A stretch of 64,000 nucleotides of DNA, taken from positions 30,465 through 94,464 of the forward strand of contig JAFYYI010000092.1 in NCBI GenBank assembly GCA_017557665.1, in the 5' to 3' direction. Shown one piece after another: positions 9,149-17,874 of this stretch. The notes below the pieces were generated by a model. That model searched no databases and was not told where the DNA came from. It was given only the letters and a program-made list of their open reading frames with translations. This stretch comes from Muribaculaceae bacterium. Lineage in GTDB: Bacteria > Bacteroidota > Bacteroidia > Bacteroidales > Muribaculaceae. A program made the position numbers and the translations under genes. The number at the start of each line of letters is the position of its first letter. The stretch's first letter is position 1.

Positions 9149-10432
9149 ATGGTAGAATCAAGAAGAAAACAACTGTTTCCCGACGTTACCGACGAGCAGT
9201 GGAACGACTGGAAATGGCAAGTGAAAAACCGCATCGAGACGCTTGAGCAGCTCAAGAAGTACGTGAACCTGACCGCTGAGGAGGAAGAGGGTGTCAAGCA
9301 GACCCTCAAGACCCTGCGCATGGCCATCACGCCCTACTACCTGAGCCTGATCAATCCCGATGACCCGCACGATCCCATCCGTCGCCAGTGCATCCCCACG
9401 GGACTGGAGACCCATCAGGCCGCTGCCGACCTGCTCGACCCGCTGCACGAGGATGAGGACTCACCCACGCCCGGCTTGACCCACCGTTATCCCGACCGCG
9501 TGCTGTTCCTCATCACCGACATGTGCTCGATGTACTGCCGTCACTGCACCCGTCGCCGCTTTGCCGGTCAGACCGACAACGAGTGTGGTATCGACCGCAT
9601 TGAGAAGGCGCTGGAATATATCCGCAACACGCCCACCGTTCGCGACGTCCTCCTCTCGGGTGGCGACGCTCTGATGGTGAGCGACAAGCGACTGGAGTAC
9701 ATCATCTCGGAACTGAGGAAGATTCCTCATGTGGAAATCGTCCGCCTGGGCACCCGCGTTCCCGTGGTTTGTCCGCAGCGCATCACGCCCGAGTTGTGTG
9801 ACATGTTGAAGAAGTATCATCCCATCTGGATCAATACCCACTTCAACCATCCCAACGAGGTGACGGCAGAGTCGAGCCGTGCTTGCGAGATGCTGGCCAA
9901 CGCCGGTATCCCCCTGGGCAACCAGAGCGTGCTGTTGCGTGGCGTGAACGACTGTGTCCACGTGATGAAGAAGCTCGTGCATGAGATTGTCAAGATTCGT
10001 GTACGTCCTTACTACATCTATCAGTGCGACCTGTCGATGGGTCTGGAGCACTTCCGCACCCCCGTCAGCAAGGGTATCGAGATCATCGAGGGCCTGCGTG
10101 GTCACACCAGCGGCTACTGCGTGCCCACCTTCGTGGTGGACGCTCCCGGTGGCGGCGGCAAGACGCCCGTGATGCCCCAGTACATCATCTCTCAAGCTCC
10201 TGGTCGCGTGGTATTGCGCAACTTCGAGGGTGTCATCACCACCTACACCGAGCCCACCGATTACCACAGCGAGTGCAACTGCCCCGAGTGCCAGGCTGCA
10301 CGCGCCAAGGAGCAGGTAGCTGCCGACAAGGCTGTCGATGGTGTCATCTCGCTGCTTGAAGGCGAGCGCATGAACATTGAGCCCAAGGCGTTGAAGCGTC
10401 ATGAGCGCAATGAGGGACACAACAAGAATTAA
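9149..10432 (+). CDS. kamA: L-lysine 2,3-aminomutase
   Basis: This radical-SAM, PLP-dependent enzyme of 427 residues starts the pathway by converting L-lysine to L-beta-lysine. The [4Fe-4S] motif is Cys126-Cys130-Cys133 in CSMYCRHC. The PLP lysine is Lys338 in PGGGGK. The two aspartates that hold the lysine side-chain amino group in the clostridial enzyme are present as Asp294 and Asp331, one residue offset from that enzyme, so true lysine specificity is expected rather than EpmB-like or glutamate mutase activity. Length is normal. The start is 21 bp after kdd without a visible Shine-Dalgarno sequence. Confidence 0.95.
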   Translation: MVESRRKQLFPDVTDEQWNDWKWQVKNRIETLEQLKKYVNLTAEEEEGVKQTLKTLRMAITPYYLSLINPDDPHDPIRRQCIPTGLETHQAAADLLDPLHEDEDSPTPGLTHRYPDRVLFLITDMCSMYCRHCTRRRFAGQTDNECGIDRIEKALEYIRNTPTVRDVLLSGGDALMVSDKRLEYIISELRKIPHVEIVRLGTRVPVVCPQRITPELCDMLKKYHPIWINTHFNHPNEVTAESSRACEMLANAGIPLGNQSVLLRGVNDCVHVMKKLVHEIVKIRVRPYYIYQCDLSMGLEHFRTPVSKGIEIIEGLRGHTSGYCVPTFVVDAPGGGGKTPVMPQYIISQAPGRVVLRNFEGVITTYTEPTDYHSECNCPECQAARAKEQVAADKAVDGVISLLEGERMNIEPKALKRHERNEGHNKN

Positions 10433-10465
10433 TTGAGACTGCTTCCGTTGGGCTGTGAAGGCGCC

Positions 10466-11524
10466 ATGAGCGTCTTCACAGCTGCCAGCGGAAATCATTG
10501 CGTTCAAGCAGTGCCCTTCATCAATGACATATTGCGTTACGACAGCCTGTCTATCGTGGGGCTGGAGAAGAACACAGGCAAGACAGAATGCCTGAAGTAT
10601 GTCCTCAACCGACTCCCCGTGGACACGAAACGCGTGGCCGTTACCTCAATCGGCATTGATGGAGAAACGGTGGATCAAGTGACCCGCACCCAAAAGCCCG
10701 AAATCGTCCTGCGTGAAGGAATGTATTTCGGCACCAGCGAGGCCCACTACCGCCAGCGAAGGCTGGTCTCGGAACTTATCGACGTGAGCGACGAGAGCAC
10801 ATCGCTGGGCAGGGTGGTGACCGCCAGGGCGCTGACAGGTGGCAAAATCCTGCTTTCAGGACCCTCGTCGGCCAGCAGCCTCAAGCGCTGGATGGGTGAG
10901 ATGCATCACCGCTTCGACATGGACCTGGTGGTTATCGACGGAGCCTTGTCACGCATGAGTTCGGCATCACCTGCCGTGAGCCAGTCGATGATTCTGGCAA
11001 CAGGAGCAGCCTACTCGGCCAACATCAACACCCTGGTGACCAAAACCGCCCATGTCGTGGATCTTGTGGATCTCGACTTGACCACCGAACGCAATATTGA
11101 GCTGCTGATGCCGCTGGAAAAGGGACTCTGGTTCATCGGCAAGGATGGCAGCCTTAACAGCTTGGACACGATGACCTCCCTGTCGAGGGATATCCACTTC
11201 GAGGGCATGGACGACTGTGAGACGCTTTATGTGGCTGGAGCCCTGGTGGATGGTTTCCTTGAGAAAGTGAGGCAGAACAAGCATCTCCGGCAGACGGAAC
11301 TTGTGGTGAGGGATTTCACCAAGGTTTTTGTCACACCGCAGCAGTTTAGGCTGTTTATTAAGGCCGGCGGACGCATGCGGGTGCTGCAGAAGAGCAAACT
11401 CATCGCCGTCACTGTCAATCCCACGTCACCCAGTGGCTATGTCCTTGACTCGGACACCCTGTGTGGCAGACTGAGCGAAGCCATCGGGCTTCCGGTTTAT
11501 GACCTGATAAAGAACAAACAATAA
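10466..11524 (+). CDS. kamB: Lysine 5,6-aminomutase reactivase subunit KamB
   Basis: The 352-residue protein has a P-loop near the N terminus (Gly32 to Thr40, GLEKNTGKT) and a second hydrophobic strand ending in an aspartate (DLVVIDGA). It matches, by position and size, the KamB proteins found beside kamC in lysine fermenters. They are thought to help exchange damaged cobalamin on KamDE. The start chosen is ATG 10466, because the alternative TTG at 10433 directly abuts the kamA stop and adds a low-quality extension. Biochemical evidence for the family is limited, so the role is inferred mainly from cluster conservation. Confidence 0.8.
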   Translation: MSVFTAASGNHCVQAVPFINDILRYDSLSIVGLEKNTGKTECLKYVLNRLPVDTKRVAVTSIGIDGETVDQVTRTQKPEIVLREGMYFGTSEAHYRQRRLVSELIDVSDESTSLGRVVTARALTGGKILLSGPSSASSLKRWMGEMHHRFDMDLVVIDGALSRMSSASPAVSQSMILATGAAYSANINTLVTKTAHVVDLVDLDLTTERNIELLMPLEKGLWFIGKDGSLNSLDTMTSLSRDIHFEGMDDCETLYVAGALVDGFLEKVRQNKHLRQTELVVRDFTKVFVTPQQFRLFIKAGGRMRVLQKSKLIAVTVNPTSPSGYVLDSDTLCGRLSEAIGLPVYDLIKNKQ

Positions 11525-11526
11525 TA

Positions 11527-12879
11527 GTGCAACTGAGGAATGTCATAGAATCGCCTTGCGGCATCCGCTATATGGTGGATCAGCTGGAACTGCAGTCGGG
11601 CTTTGCCCGCCGCAGCCTTCTGCACTCGCCCTTGATGACGAGTGGCGAGGACATAGCCGCGACCTATGCCGTCCTGGGCCGTTTTGCTGAGTTTGTCAAT
11701 CGGGTGGAACCTCTCTTCATCAATACCTTGAACCACAAGTTGTGCGGGCTGAAGGACATACGCACAACCATCAAGAACCTGCACGGCAGTTCGGTGCTCG
11801 ACGACATCGAGCTCTTTGAGGTCAAGCATCTCGCTCTCCTGGCAACCGACGTGAACAAGTTGCTGGCAGAGCATGACATGGCCGATGCAGTCAAGATTCC
11901 CTCGCTGGACGAAGTCATTGCAATCCTTGACCCCGATGGGATGAAGATTGCTACATTTTATATATATGATTCCTACAGCGAGCAACTCAAGGACCTGCGC
12001 GTGAAGATGCGCCAGCACCCCGAGCAACAGGAAGAACTCCTTTTGCAGGCCGGTGAATTGGAAGATGGCATCCGTGCAGACCTGAGTCGGCAGTTGCATC
12101 CGTTTGCTGCTGCCATTGAACAGGCACAGCTCGCCCTGGCACGCATCGACGTGAACCTGGCCAAGGCGATGCAGATGAGGCAGATGGGATTGACGTTCCC
12201 CGTGCTGTCCAATGATGGAACCACTCGCTATGAAGCGATGTTCCATCCCCAGGTAAAAGACGCGCTTGCTCAACGAGGCCGTGAATTCCAGCCAGTGGAT
12301 ATCGCCTTCGGTGAGCAGCCAACCCTCATCACAGGAGCCAACATGGGTGGCAAGACTGTGGTGCTTAAGACGTTGACCTTGTGTCAAATGCTCTTTCAGT
12401 TTGGTTTCGGCATTCCGGCGGCTTCGGCCCAAATTGCCGTGAAAGACGAAATACATTTCTGCATCGGTGACGAGCAGTCGGTCGAGAAGGGCCTGTCGTC
12501 ATTTGCTGCCGAGATGCAAAACATCGATGCAGTCATACAGGCATCGCGTGAGAACAAGAGAATACTGGCGTTGATTGACGAGCCCGCCCGCACGACTAAC
12601 CCGATGGAAGGTGCGGCACTGGTGACTGCCCTGCTGCAGGTGCTGGCCGACAAAGATATGAGCCTTGTCATGACGACGCATTACGATATAGAGTCTGGAA
12701 AAGCCCGATGCCTGAGGGTGAAAGGCTTTGAGAATGGCTCAATGGATTATCAGCTGGTCGAGGTCCAGGAAGGCGAGGTGCCCCACGAGGCATTGAACAT
12801 CGCCCAGAGCTTGGGCATCGACAGCGAGTGGATAATGACAGCGAGGAATCTGCTGGAGACCTCCGTTCATCAGGAATGA
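11527..12879 (+). CDS. kamC: Lysine 5,6-aminomutase reactivase ATPase KamC (MutS-like)
   Basis: The 450-residue protein has a MutS-like helical lever region followed by a MutS-type ATPase: Walker A TGANMGGKTV (from about residue 269), Walker B LALIDEP and a TTHYD switch histidine. It lacks the N-terminal mismatch-recognition domains of MutS, so it is not a repair protein. Together with KamB it probably uses ATP to reactivate the cobalamin enzyme KamDE. The start is GTG 11527, 2 nt after the kamB stop; the next in-frame ATG is 15 codons in and would remove conserved sequence. Tight spacing suggests translational coupling with kamB. Confidence 0.82.
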   Translation: MQLRNVIESPCGIRYMVDQLELQSGFARRSLLHSPLMTSGEDIAATYAVLGRFAEFVNRVEPLFINTLNHKLCGLKDIRTTIKNLHGSSVLDDIELFEVKHLALLATDVNKLLAEHDMADAVKIPSLDEVIAILDPDGMKIATFYIYDSYSEQLKDLRVKMRQHPEQQEELLLQAGELEDGIRADLSRQLHPFAAAIEQAQLALARIDVNLAKAMQMRQMGLTFPVLSNDGTTRYEAMFHPQVKDALAQRGREFQPVDIAFGEQPTLITGANMGGKTVVLKTLTLCQMLFQFGFGIPAASAQIAVKDEIHFCIGDEQSVEKGLSSFAAEMQNIDAVIQASRENKRILALIDEPARTTNPMEGAALVTALLQVLADKDMSLVMTTHYDIESGKARCLRVKGFENGSMDYQLVEVQEGEVPHEALNIAQSLGIDSEWIMTARNLLETSVHQE

Positions 12880-12904
12880 CATCACACTATATACTATATA
12901 CACT

Positions 12905-14461
12905 ATGCAAAAGAGCAAGTTAGGATTAGATTTCGAAAAAGTTGAGTATGCCAGAGGTCTTGCCAAAGGCATCGCCGAAGACGTGCAGTCCTTTGTGGAG
13001 CAATACACCACGGTTGCCGTTGAGCGCACCTTGTGCCGCTTGATGGGCATCGACGGTGTTGATGACAACGACGTGCCCCTGCCCAACGTGGTGGTGGAAG
13101 CCTTGAAAGACAAGGGTGTGTTGAACGAGGGTGCCTTGTTCTTCATTGCCAATGCCATGATTCAGACCGGCTTGAATCCCCAGCAGATTGCCGAGAAGGT
13201 AGCTAAGGACGAACTGGACATCACCAAGGTGGTCACTCGTGACCCCAAGCAGATTGCCGATGCCCTGCAACCCGTCGTCGACGAGAGCATGGCACGCATC
13301 CGTGCCCGTCGCGCCCGCCGCGAACACTACCTCGAGACCATTGGAGAGGGTCCCAAGCCTTACCTGTACATCATCGTGGCAACGGGTAACATCTATGAGG
13401 ACGTGGTGCAGGCTCAGGCAGGTGCCCGTCAGGGTGCCGATGTCATCGCTGTGATCCGCACCACCGGCCAGAGCCTGTTGGACTATGTGCCCTATGGCGC
13501 TACTACCGAGGGCTTCGGCGGCACTTTCGCCACCCAGGAGAACTTCCGCATCATGCGCAAGGCGCTGGATGAGGTGGGTGAGGAACAGGGCCGTTACATC
13601 CGTCTGTGTAACTACTGTTCAGGTCTGTGTATGCCCGAGATTGCCATCATGGGTGCCTTCGAGGGTCTGGACGTGATGCTCAACGACGCGTTGTACGGTA
13701 TCTTGTTCCGTGACATCAACATGCAGCGCACGCTCATTGACCAGTACATGAGCCGCATCATCAACGGTTTTGCCGGCGTCATCATCAACACGGGTGAGGA
13801 CAACTACCTGACCACGGCCGATGCTGTTGAGGCAGCTCACACGGTGCTCGCTTCAGACCTCATCAACGAGCAGCTCGCCCTCATGGCAGGTCTGCCCGAG
13901 GAACAGATGGGTTTGGGACACGCCTTTGAGATGGATCCCATGCTTGAGAATGGCTTCCTGCTGGAGCTGGCTCAGGCACAGATGACCCGTGAAATCTTCC
14001 CCAAGGCCACGCTGAAGTATATGCCCCCGACGAAGTTCATGACGGGTAACATCTTCCGTGGCCACATCCAGGACGCCCTGTTCAACATGATCGGTATCTG
14101 GACCCACCAGGGTATCCAGCTGCTGGGTATGCCCACCGAGGCTATCCACACGCCCTTCATGAGCGACCGTTATCTCTCCATCGAGAACGCCAAGTACATC
14201 TTCAACAACATGAAGAACATCGGCGAGGAAATGGAATTTGTCAAGGGCGGTATCTGCCGCAATCGCGTCAAGGAAGTGCTGGGCAACACCATTAAGTTGC
14301 TTGAGGACATCACCAAGGAGGGCTTGTTCACCGCCCTGGAGAAGGGTATCTTCGGTGACGTGAAGCGTCCCAAGAATGGCGGCAAGGGCCTGGCCGGTGT
14401 TACCATGAAGGGTGAGAACTACTACAATCCGTTTGTGGAACTGATGAAGGGAAAGAGATAA
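12905..14461 (+). CDS. kamD: beta-Lysine 5,6-aminomutase, alpha subunit
   Basis: The 518-residue protein matches the alpha subunit of D-ornithine/lysine 5,6-aminomutase in length and in TIM-barrel segments such as YIIVATGNIYEDVVQA and YMPPTKFMTGNIFRGH. With KamE it moves the terminal amino group of L-beta-lysine from C6 to C5, using adenosylcobalamin and PLP. It is followed after 36 bp by kamE. The cobalamin need means the cell must make or import vitamin B12; no such genes and no cobalamin riboswitch were seen here. Confidence 0.95.
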   Translation: MQKSKLGLDFEKVEYARGLAKGIAEDVQSFVEQYTTVAVERTLCRLMGIDGVDDNDVPLPNVVVEALKDKGVLNEGALFFIANAMIQTGLNPQQIAEKVAKDELDITKVVTRDPKQIADALQPVVDESMARIRARRARREHYLETIGEGPKPYLYIIVATGNIYEDVVQAQAGARQGADVIAVIRTTGQSLLDYVPYGATTEGFGGTFATQENFRIMRKALDEVGEEQGRYIRLCNYCSGLCMPEIAIMGAFEGLDVMLNDALYGILFRDINMQRTLIDQYMSRIINGFAGVIINTGEDNYLTTADAVEAAHTVLASDLINEQLALMAGLPEEQMGLGHAFEMDPMLENGFLLELAQAQMTREIFPKATLKYMPPTKFMTGNIFRGHIQDALFNMIGIWTHQGIQLLGMPTEAIHTPFMSDRYLSIENAKYIFNNMKNIGEEMEFVKGGICRNRVKEVLGNTIKLLEDITKEGLFTALEKGIFGDVKRPKNGGKGLAGVTMKGENYYNPFVELMKGKR

Positions 14462-14497
14462 TAACAAGAGACATCACATTAAGGTTACGATACGACT

Positions 14498-15286
14498 ATG
14501 AGCGAAGGATTATATAGCATGGAAGCTAAGGATTTTGACAAAACCTTAGACTTCACCAAGATTAAACCATATGGCGACACGATGAACGACGGCAAGGTGC
14601 AGCTCAGCTTCACCCTGCCCGTGCCCTGTGGCGCCGAGGCGGTGGAAGCCGCCAAGCAGTTACTCCGCAAGATGGGTCTGGAGAATCCCAGTGTGGTCTT
14701 CTACAAGGAGTTGACCCCGGGCTTCACCTTCTTCAACTGCTACGGCAGCTGCACCCACACTGTGGACTACAGCACCATCTATGTTCCCAAGGTGGAGAGC
14801 AACACGATGGACATGTATGAGACCGATGAGTACATCAAGGAGAACATCGGCCGCAAAATTGTCATCGTGGGTGCGTCAACCGGTACCGACGCCCACACCG
14901 TGGGCATCGACGCCATCATGAACATGAAGGGCTATGCCGGCCACTACGGATTGGAGCGCTACGAGATGATCGAGGCCTATAACTTGGGCTCACAGGTGCC
15001 CAACGACGAGTTCATCGCCAAGGGCATCGAACTCCATGCCGATGCACTGCTTGTCTCGCAGACGGTGACCCAGAAGGATGTGCACATCAAGAACATGACC
15101 GAGTTCATCGAGTTGATGGAGGCCGAGGGCCTGCGCGACAAGATGATCTGCTGCTGTGGCGGCGCCCGTGTGACACACGAGTTGGCCAAGGAGCTTGGTT
15201 TTGATGCCGGTTTCGGTATGAACACCTATGCCGACGACGTCGCTTCGTTCGTCGTGCAGGAGATGGTCAAGAGAGGAATGAAATAA
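14498..15286 (+). CDS. kamE: beta-Lysine 5,6-aminomutase, beta subunit (cobalamin-binding)
   Basis: The 262-residue protein carries a dimerisation region and a Rossmann-like B12 domain. The cobalamin motif is Asp131-Ala-His133-Thr-Val-Gly136, where His133 is the lower cobalt ligand, and Lys144 is the residue that forms the Schiff base with PLP. Both numbers equal those of the clostridial beta subunit, so the active site is intact. It forms the heterotetramer with KamD. Confidence 0.95.
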   Translation: MSEGLYSMEAKDFDKTLDFTKIKPYGDTMNDGKVQLSFTLPVPCGAEAVEAAKQLLRKMGLENPSVVFYKELTPGFTFFNCYGSCTHTVDYSTIYVPKVESNTMDMYETDEYIKENIGRKIVIVGASTGTDAHTVGIDAIMNMKGYAGHYGLERYEMIEAYNLGSQVPNDEFIAKGIELHADALLVSQTVTQKDVHIKNMTEFIELMEAEGLRDKMICCCGGARVTHELAKELGFDAGFGMNTYADDVASFVVQEMVKRGMK

Positions 15287-15341
15287 TTCAAGTTTCGGCA
15301 TCTGAAACTTGAAGTTTAGTGATTAGTGATTAGAGATTGGT
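15287..15341 (+). repeat. Perfect hairpin plus four heptad repeats between kamE and atoA
   Basis: A perfect 10-bp inverted repeat (15287-15296 with 15304-15313, 7-nt loop) starts right after the kamE stop. It is followed in register by GTTTAGT, GATTAGT, GATTAGA, GATTGGT. There is no T run after the hairpin. The rest of the 137-bp gap is AT-rich. A role in mRNA stability or partial termination between the kam genes and atoA is possible. Confidence 0.7.
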
Positions 15342-15423
15342 GAATTGCTGGTCGATAATCTTTAGAGTATAGAATGAAATAACTTTTTAAAAAACATATA
15401 ATTAATCTCAAAACCGTACTATT

Positions 15424-16083
15424 ATGGATAAATATCAAATGAGAGAAGTCATCGCAAAACGTGCCGCCAAGGAGTTGCACGATGGTGATGTTGTGAATCT
15501 GGGTATTGGTATCCCCACCTTAATTCCTAACTATCTGCCCGAGGGCGTTTCGGTAACGTTGCAGACCGAGAACGGCGCCATGGGTATGGGTCCCACGCCC
15601 GAGGAGGGCAAGGAGGACAAGAACCTCATCAATGCCGGTGGTGGTGCTATCACGCTGAACCCCGGTGCTTGCACCTTTGACTCGGCCACGTCGTTTGCCA
15701 TCATTCGTGGCGGCCACGTGAACGTTTCGTTCCTCGGTGCATTGCAGGTCGATGAGAAAGGTAACCTCGCTAACTGGATTATTCCCGGCAAGATGGCTCC
15801 CGGTATGGGCGGTGCCATGGACCTTGTGGTAGGTGCCAAGCGCGTGATCCTCACGATGGAGCACACCCAGAAGGGTAACCCCAAAATCTTGAAGGAGTGC
15901 ACCCTGCCCCTGACCGCTGCCGGACAGGTCAACATGATTATCACCGAGATGGGTGTTATGGACATCACTCCCGAGGGTATCGTGCTGCGTGAGCTGCATC
16001 CCGAGTTCACTGTCGAGGATGTACAGGCCGCTACTGAGGCCAAGCTCATCATCTCGCCCGACCTGAAACCCATGGACGTTTAA
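15424..16083 (+). CDS. atoA: Butyryl-CoA:acetoacetate CoA-transferase, beta subunit
   Basis: The 219-residue protein is a family I CoA-transferase beta subunit. The catalytic glutamate lies in the TENGAMGMG motif (about residue 50), and GGAITLNPGA and MGGAMDLVVGAK are family blocks. It needs the alpha subunit encoded at 5931-6581 to form the active enzyme. It opens the second half of the operon, which is devoted to crotonyl/butyryl-CoA reactions. Confidence 0.92.
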   Translation: MDKYQMREVIAKRAAKELHDGDVVNLGIGIPTLIPNYLPEGVSVTLQTENGAMGMGPTPEEGKEDKNLINAGGGAITLNPGACTFDSATSFAIIRGGHVNVSFLGALQVDEKGNLANWIIPGKMAPGMGGAMDLVVGAKRVILTMEHTQKGNPKILKECTLPLTAAGQVNMIITEMGVMDITPEGIVLRELHPEFTVEDVQAATEAKLIISPDLKPMDV

Positions 16084-16098
16084 TTCCTGCATCTCGTC

Positions 16099-16875
16099 AT
16101 GGAATATAACTTTTTAAAGGTCGAACACAACAACGGCATCACCGTCATGAAGATTTCAGCGCCCAAGACGCTGAATGCGCTCAATTCCACAATCCTGAAG
16201 GAAATCAGCGACTTCGTTGACAATCTGGATGCTGCCACACGTGTGCTCATCATTACCGGCGACGGCGAGAAATCATTTGTCGCTGGAGCCGACATCTCCG
16301 AGATGGCTCACCTGAATGAGCCGCAGGGAGTAGAGTTCGGCCGCTTGGGCGCACAGGTCTTCCGCAAAATCGAGGTGCTGCCCATCCCCGTCATCGCTGC
16401 CGTGAACGGCTTTGCTTTGGGTGGTGGCTGTGAGCTCGCAATGGCCTGTGACATCCGCATCGCTTCGGTGAAGGCCAAGTTCGGTCAGCCCGAGGTGGGG
16501 CTGGGAATCATCCCCGGCTTCTCGGGAACCTATCGTCTGCCCAAGCTCATCGGCCAGGGCTATGCCAAGGAAATGATCTACACGGGCAAGGTGATTCGTT
16601 CCGACGAAGCCTTGCGCATCGGTCTGGTCAATGCCGTCTATGAGCCTGAGGAACTGATGGAAAAAGCCATGGAGATGGCTGCCATGATGCTCAAGAATGC
16701 GCCTGTGGCCATCAGTCTGGCCAAGCAGAGCATCAACGAGGGTTATGACCTGGATGCCGAGGGTGCCATCGCTCTGGAGAACAAACTCTTCGGCAAGTGC
16801 TTTGCCACGGCCGACCAGAAAGAGGGTATGGACGCTTTCCTCAACAAGCGTGAAGCAACTTTTAAGGGAGAATAA
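16099..16875 (+). CDS. crt: Enoyl-CoA hydratase/crotonase
   Basis: The 258-residue protein is a standard crotonase. Both catalytic glutamates are present, in GGGCELAM and FGQPEVGLG, and the oxyanion-hole segments (KSFVAGADI, ALGGG) are intact. It interconverts 3-hydroxybutyryl-CoA and crotonyl-CoA. It starts 15 bp after atoA and precedes hbd, so it connects acetoacetyl-CoA from the CoA-transferase with crotonyl-CoA. Confidence 0.9.
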   Translation: MEYNFLKVEHNNGITVMKISAPKTLNALNSTILKEISDFVDNLDAATRVLIITGDGEKSFVAGADISEMAHLNEPQGVEFGRLGAQVFRKIEVLPIPVIAAVNGFALGGGCELAMACDIRIASVKAKFGQPEVGLGIIPGFSGTYRLPKLIGQGYAKEMIYTGKVIRSDEALRIGLVNAVYEPEELMEKAMEMAAMMLKNAPVAISLAKQSINEGYDLDAEGAIALENKLFGKCFATADQKEGMDAFLNKREATFKGE

Positions 16876-16914
16876 ATCAACATTCATCAACTAAATAATA
16901 AAACAGAACCAATT

Positions 16915-17751
16915 ATGAAAATTTGTGTTATTGGAACAGGTACGATGGCCAAGGGTATCGTCAAGGCGTTTGCCGCCAAGATGCCCGTAGTCATGAAGAG
17001 CCGCACCCAGGAGAGCCTGGACAAGGCCATGGCTTCTATCTCTAAGGGCTACAACAAGCTCGTCGAGAAGGGTAAAATCACCGAGGATGCCATGAAGGCC
17101 ATCCTGGCAAACATCACCACGACGACCGACTATGCCGACTTCGCCGATGCCGACCTCGTTATCGAGGCTGCTGTCGAGAACATGCAGTTGAAGAAGGACG
17201 TGTTCATGGAGCTTGACAAGATCTGCAAGCCCGAGACCATCTTCGCCACCAACTCGTCGTCACTCTCCATCACCGAGATTGCTGCCTGCACCAGCCGTCC
17301 CGCACAGTTCATTGGCTGCCACTTCTTCAACCCCGCCGACCGCATGGCGCTCGTTGAGGTCATCAAGGGTCAGCTCACCAGTGAGGAGACCGCCAAGTGC
17401 ATCGTTGACCTGACGACAGCAATCGGCAAGACCCCTGTGCCCGTTAACGAGGCTCCCGGTTTTGTCGTTAACCGCATCCTTATCCCGATGATTAACGAGG
17501 CAGTGGGCATCCTGGCCGACGGCATCGCAAGCGCCGAGGACATTGACAAGTGCATGATGCTGGGTGCCAACCATCCCATGGGCCCGCTCGCACTGGCCGA
17601 CCTTATCGGTAACGATGTGAACCTCGCCATCATGGAAGTGCTCTACAACGAGTTCGGCGATCCCAAGTATCGTCCTCATCCGCTGCTGCGCAAGATGGTT
17701 CGCGCTGGATTGTTGGGCCGCAAGACCGGTGAAGGCTTCTACAAGTATTAA
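16915..17751 (+). CDS. hbd: 3-Hydroxybutyryl-CoA dehydrogenase
   Basis: The 278-residue protein has an N-terminal NAD-binding motif ([12 protein letters not shown]) and the catalytic histidine in [16 protein letters not shown], followed by the C-terminal helical dimer domain. It interconverts acetoacetyl-CoA and (S)-3-hydroxybutyryl-CoA. With crt it lets acetoacetyl-CoA be reduced to butyrate as an electron sink. Length is typical (280-290). Confidence 0.92.
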   Translation: MKICVIGTGTMAKGIVKAFAAKMPVVMKSRTQESLDKAMASISKGYNKLVEKGKITEDAMKAILANITTTTDYADFADADLVIEAAVENMQLKKDVFMELDKICKPETIFATNSSSLSITEIAACTSRPAQFIGCHFFNPADRMALVEVIKGQLTSEETAKCIVDLTTAIGKTPVPVNEAPGFVVNRILIPMINEAVGILADGIASAEDIDKCMMLGANHPMGPLALADLIGNDVNLAIMEVLYNEFGDPKYRPHPLLRKMVRAGLLGRKTGEGFYKY

Positions 17752-17757
17752 TCATTA

Positions 17758-17872
17758 TTAGTCCTTAGTTCTTAGTCCCTGGTTTCTGGTTGGCATCCGC
17801 CAACTGCAAGCTAATCAAGGAAACTGAACGAGGATGAGGAACTAAGGACTAAAAACACGAAACTAGAAACTA
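17758..17872. repeat. Inverted pair of heptad arrays between hbd and bcd
   Basis: The left array (17759-17786) reads TAGTCCT, TAGTTCT, TAGTCCC, TGGTTTC. The right array (17838-17872) reads GGAACTA, AGGACTA, AAAACAC, GAAACTA, GAAACTA. They are reverse complements in style, and 14 nt match perfectly (17758-17771 with 17839-17852), so the mRNA can fold into a long hairpin that ends 2 nt before the bcd start. Confidence 0.82.
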
Positions 17873-17874
17873 AT

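Noticed and set aside
11527..12879. DNA mismatch repair MutS
   Set aside because: Length 450, no mismatch-recognition domains, and the location between kamB and kamD indicate KamC.
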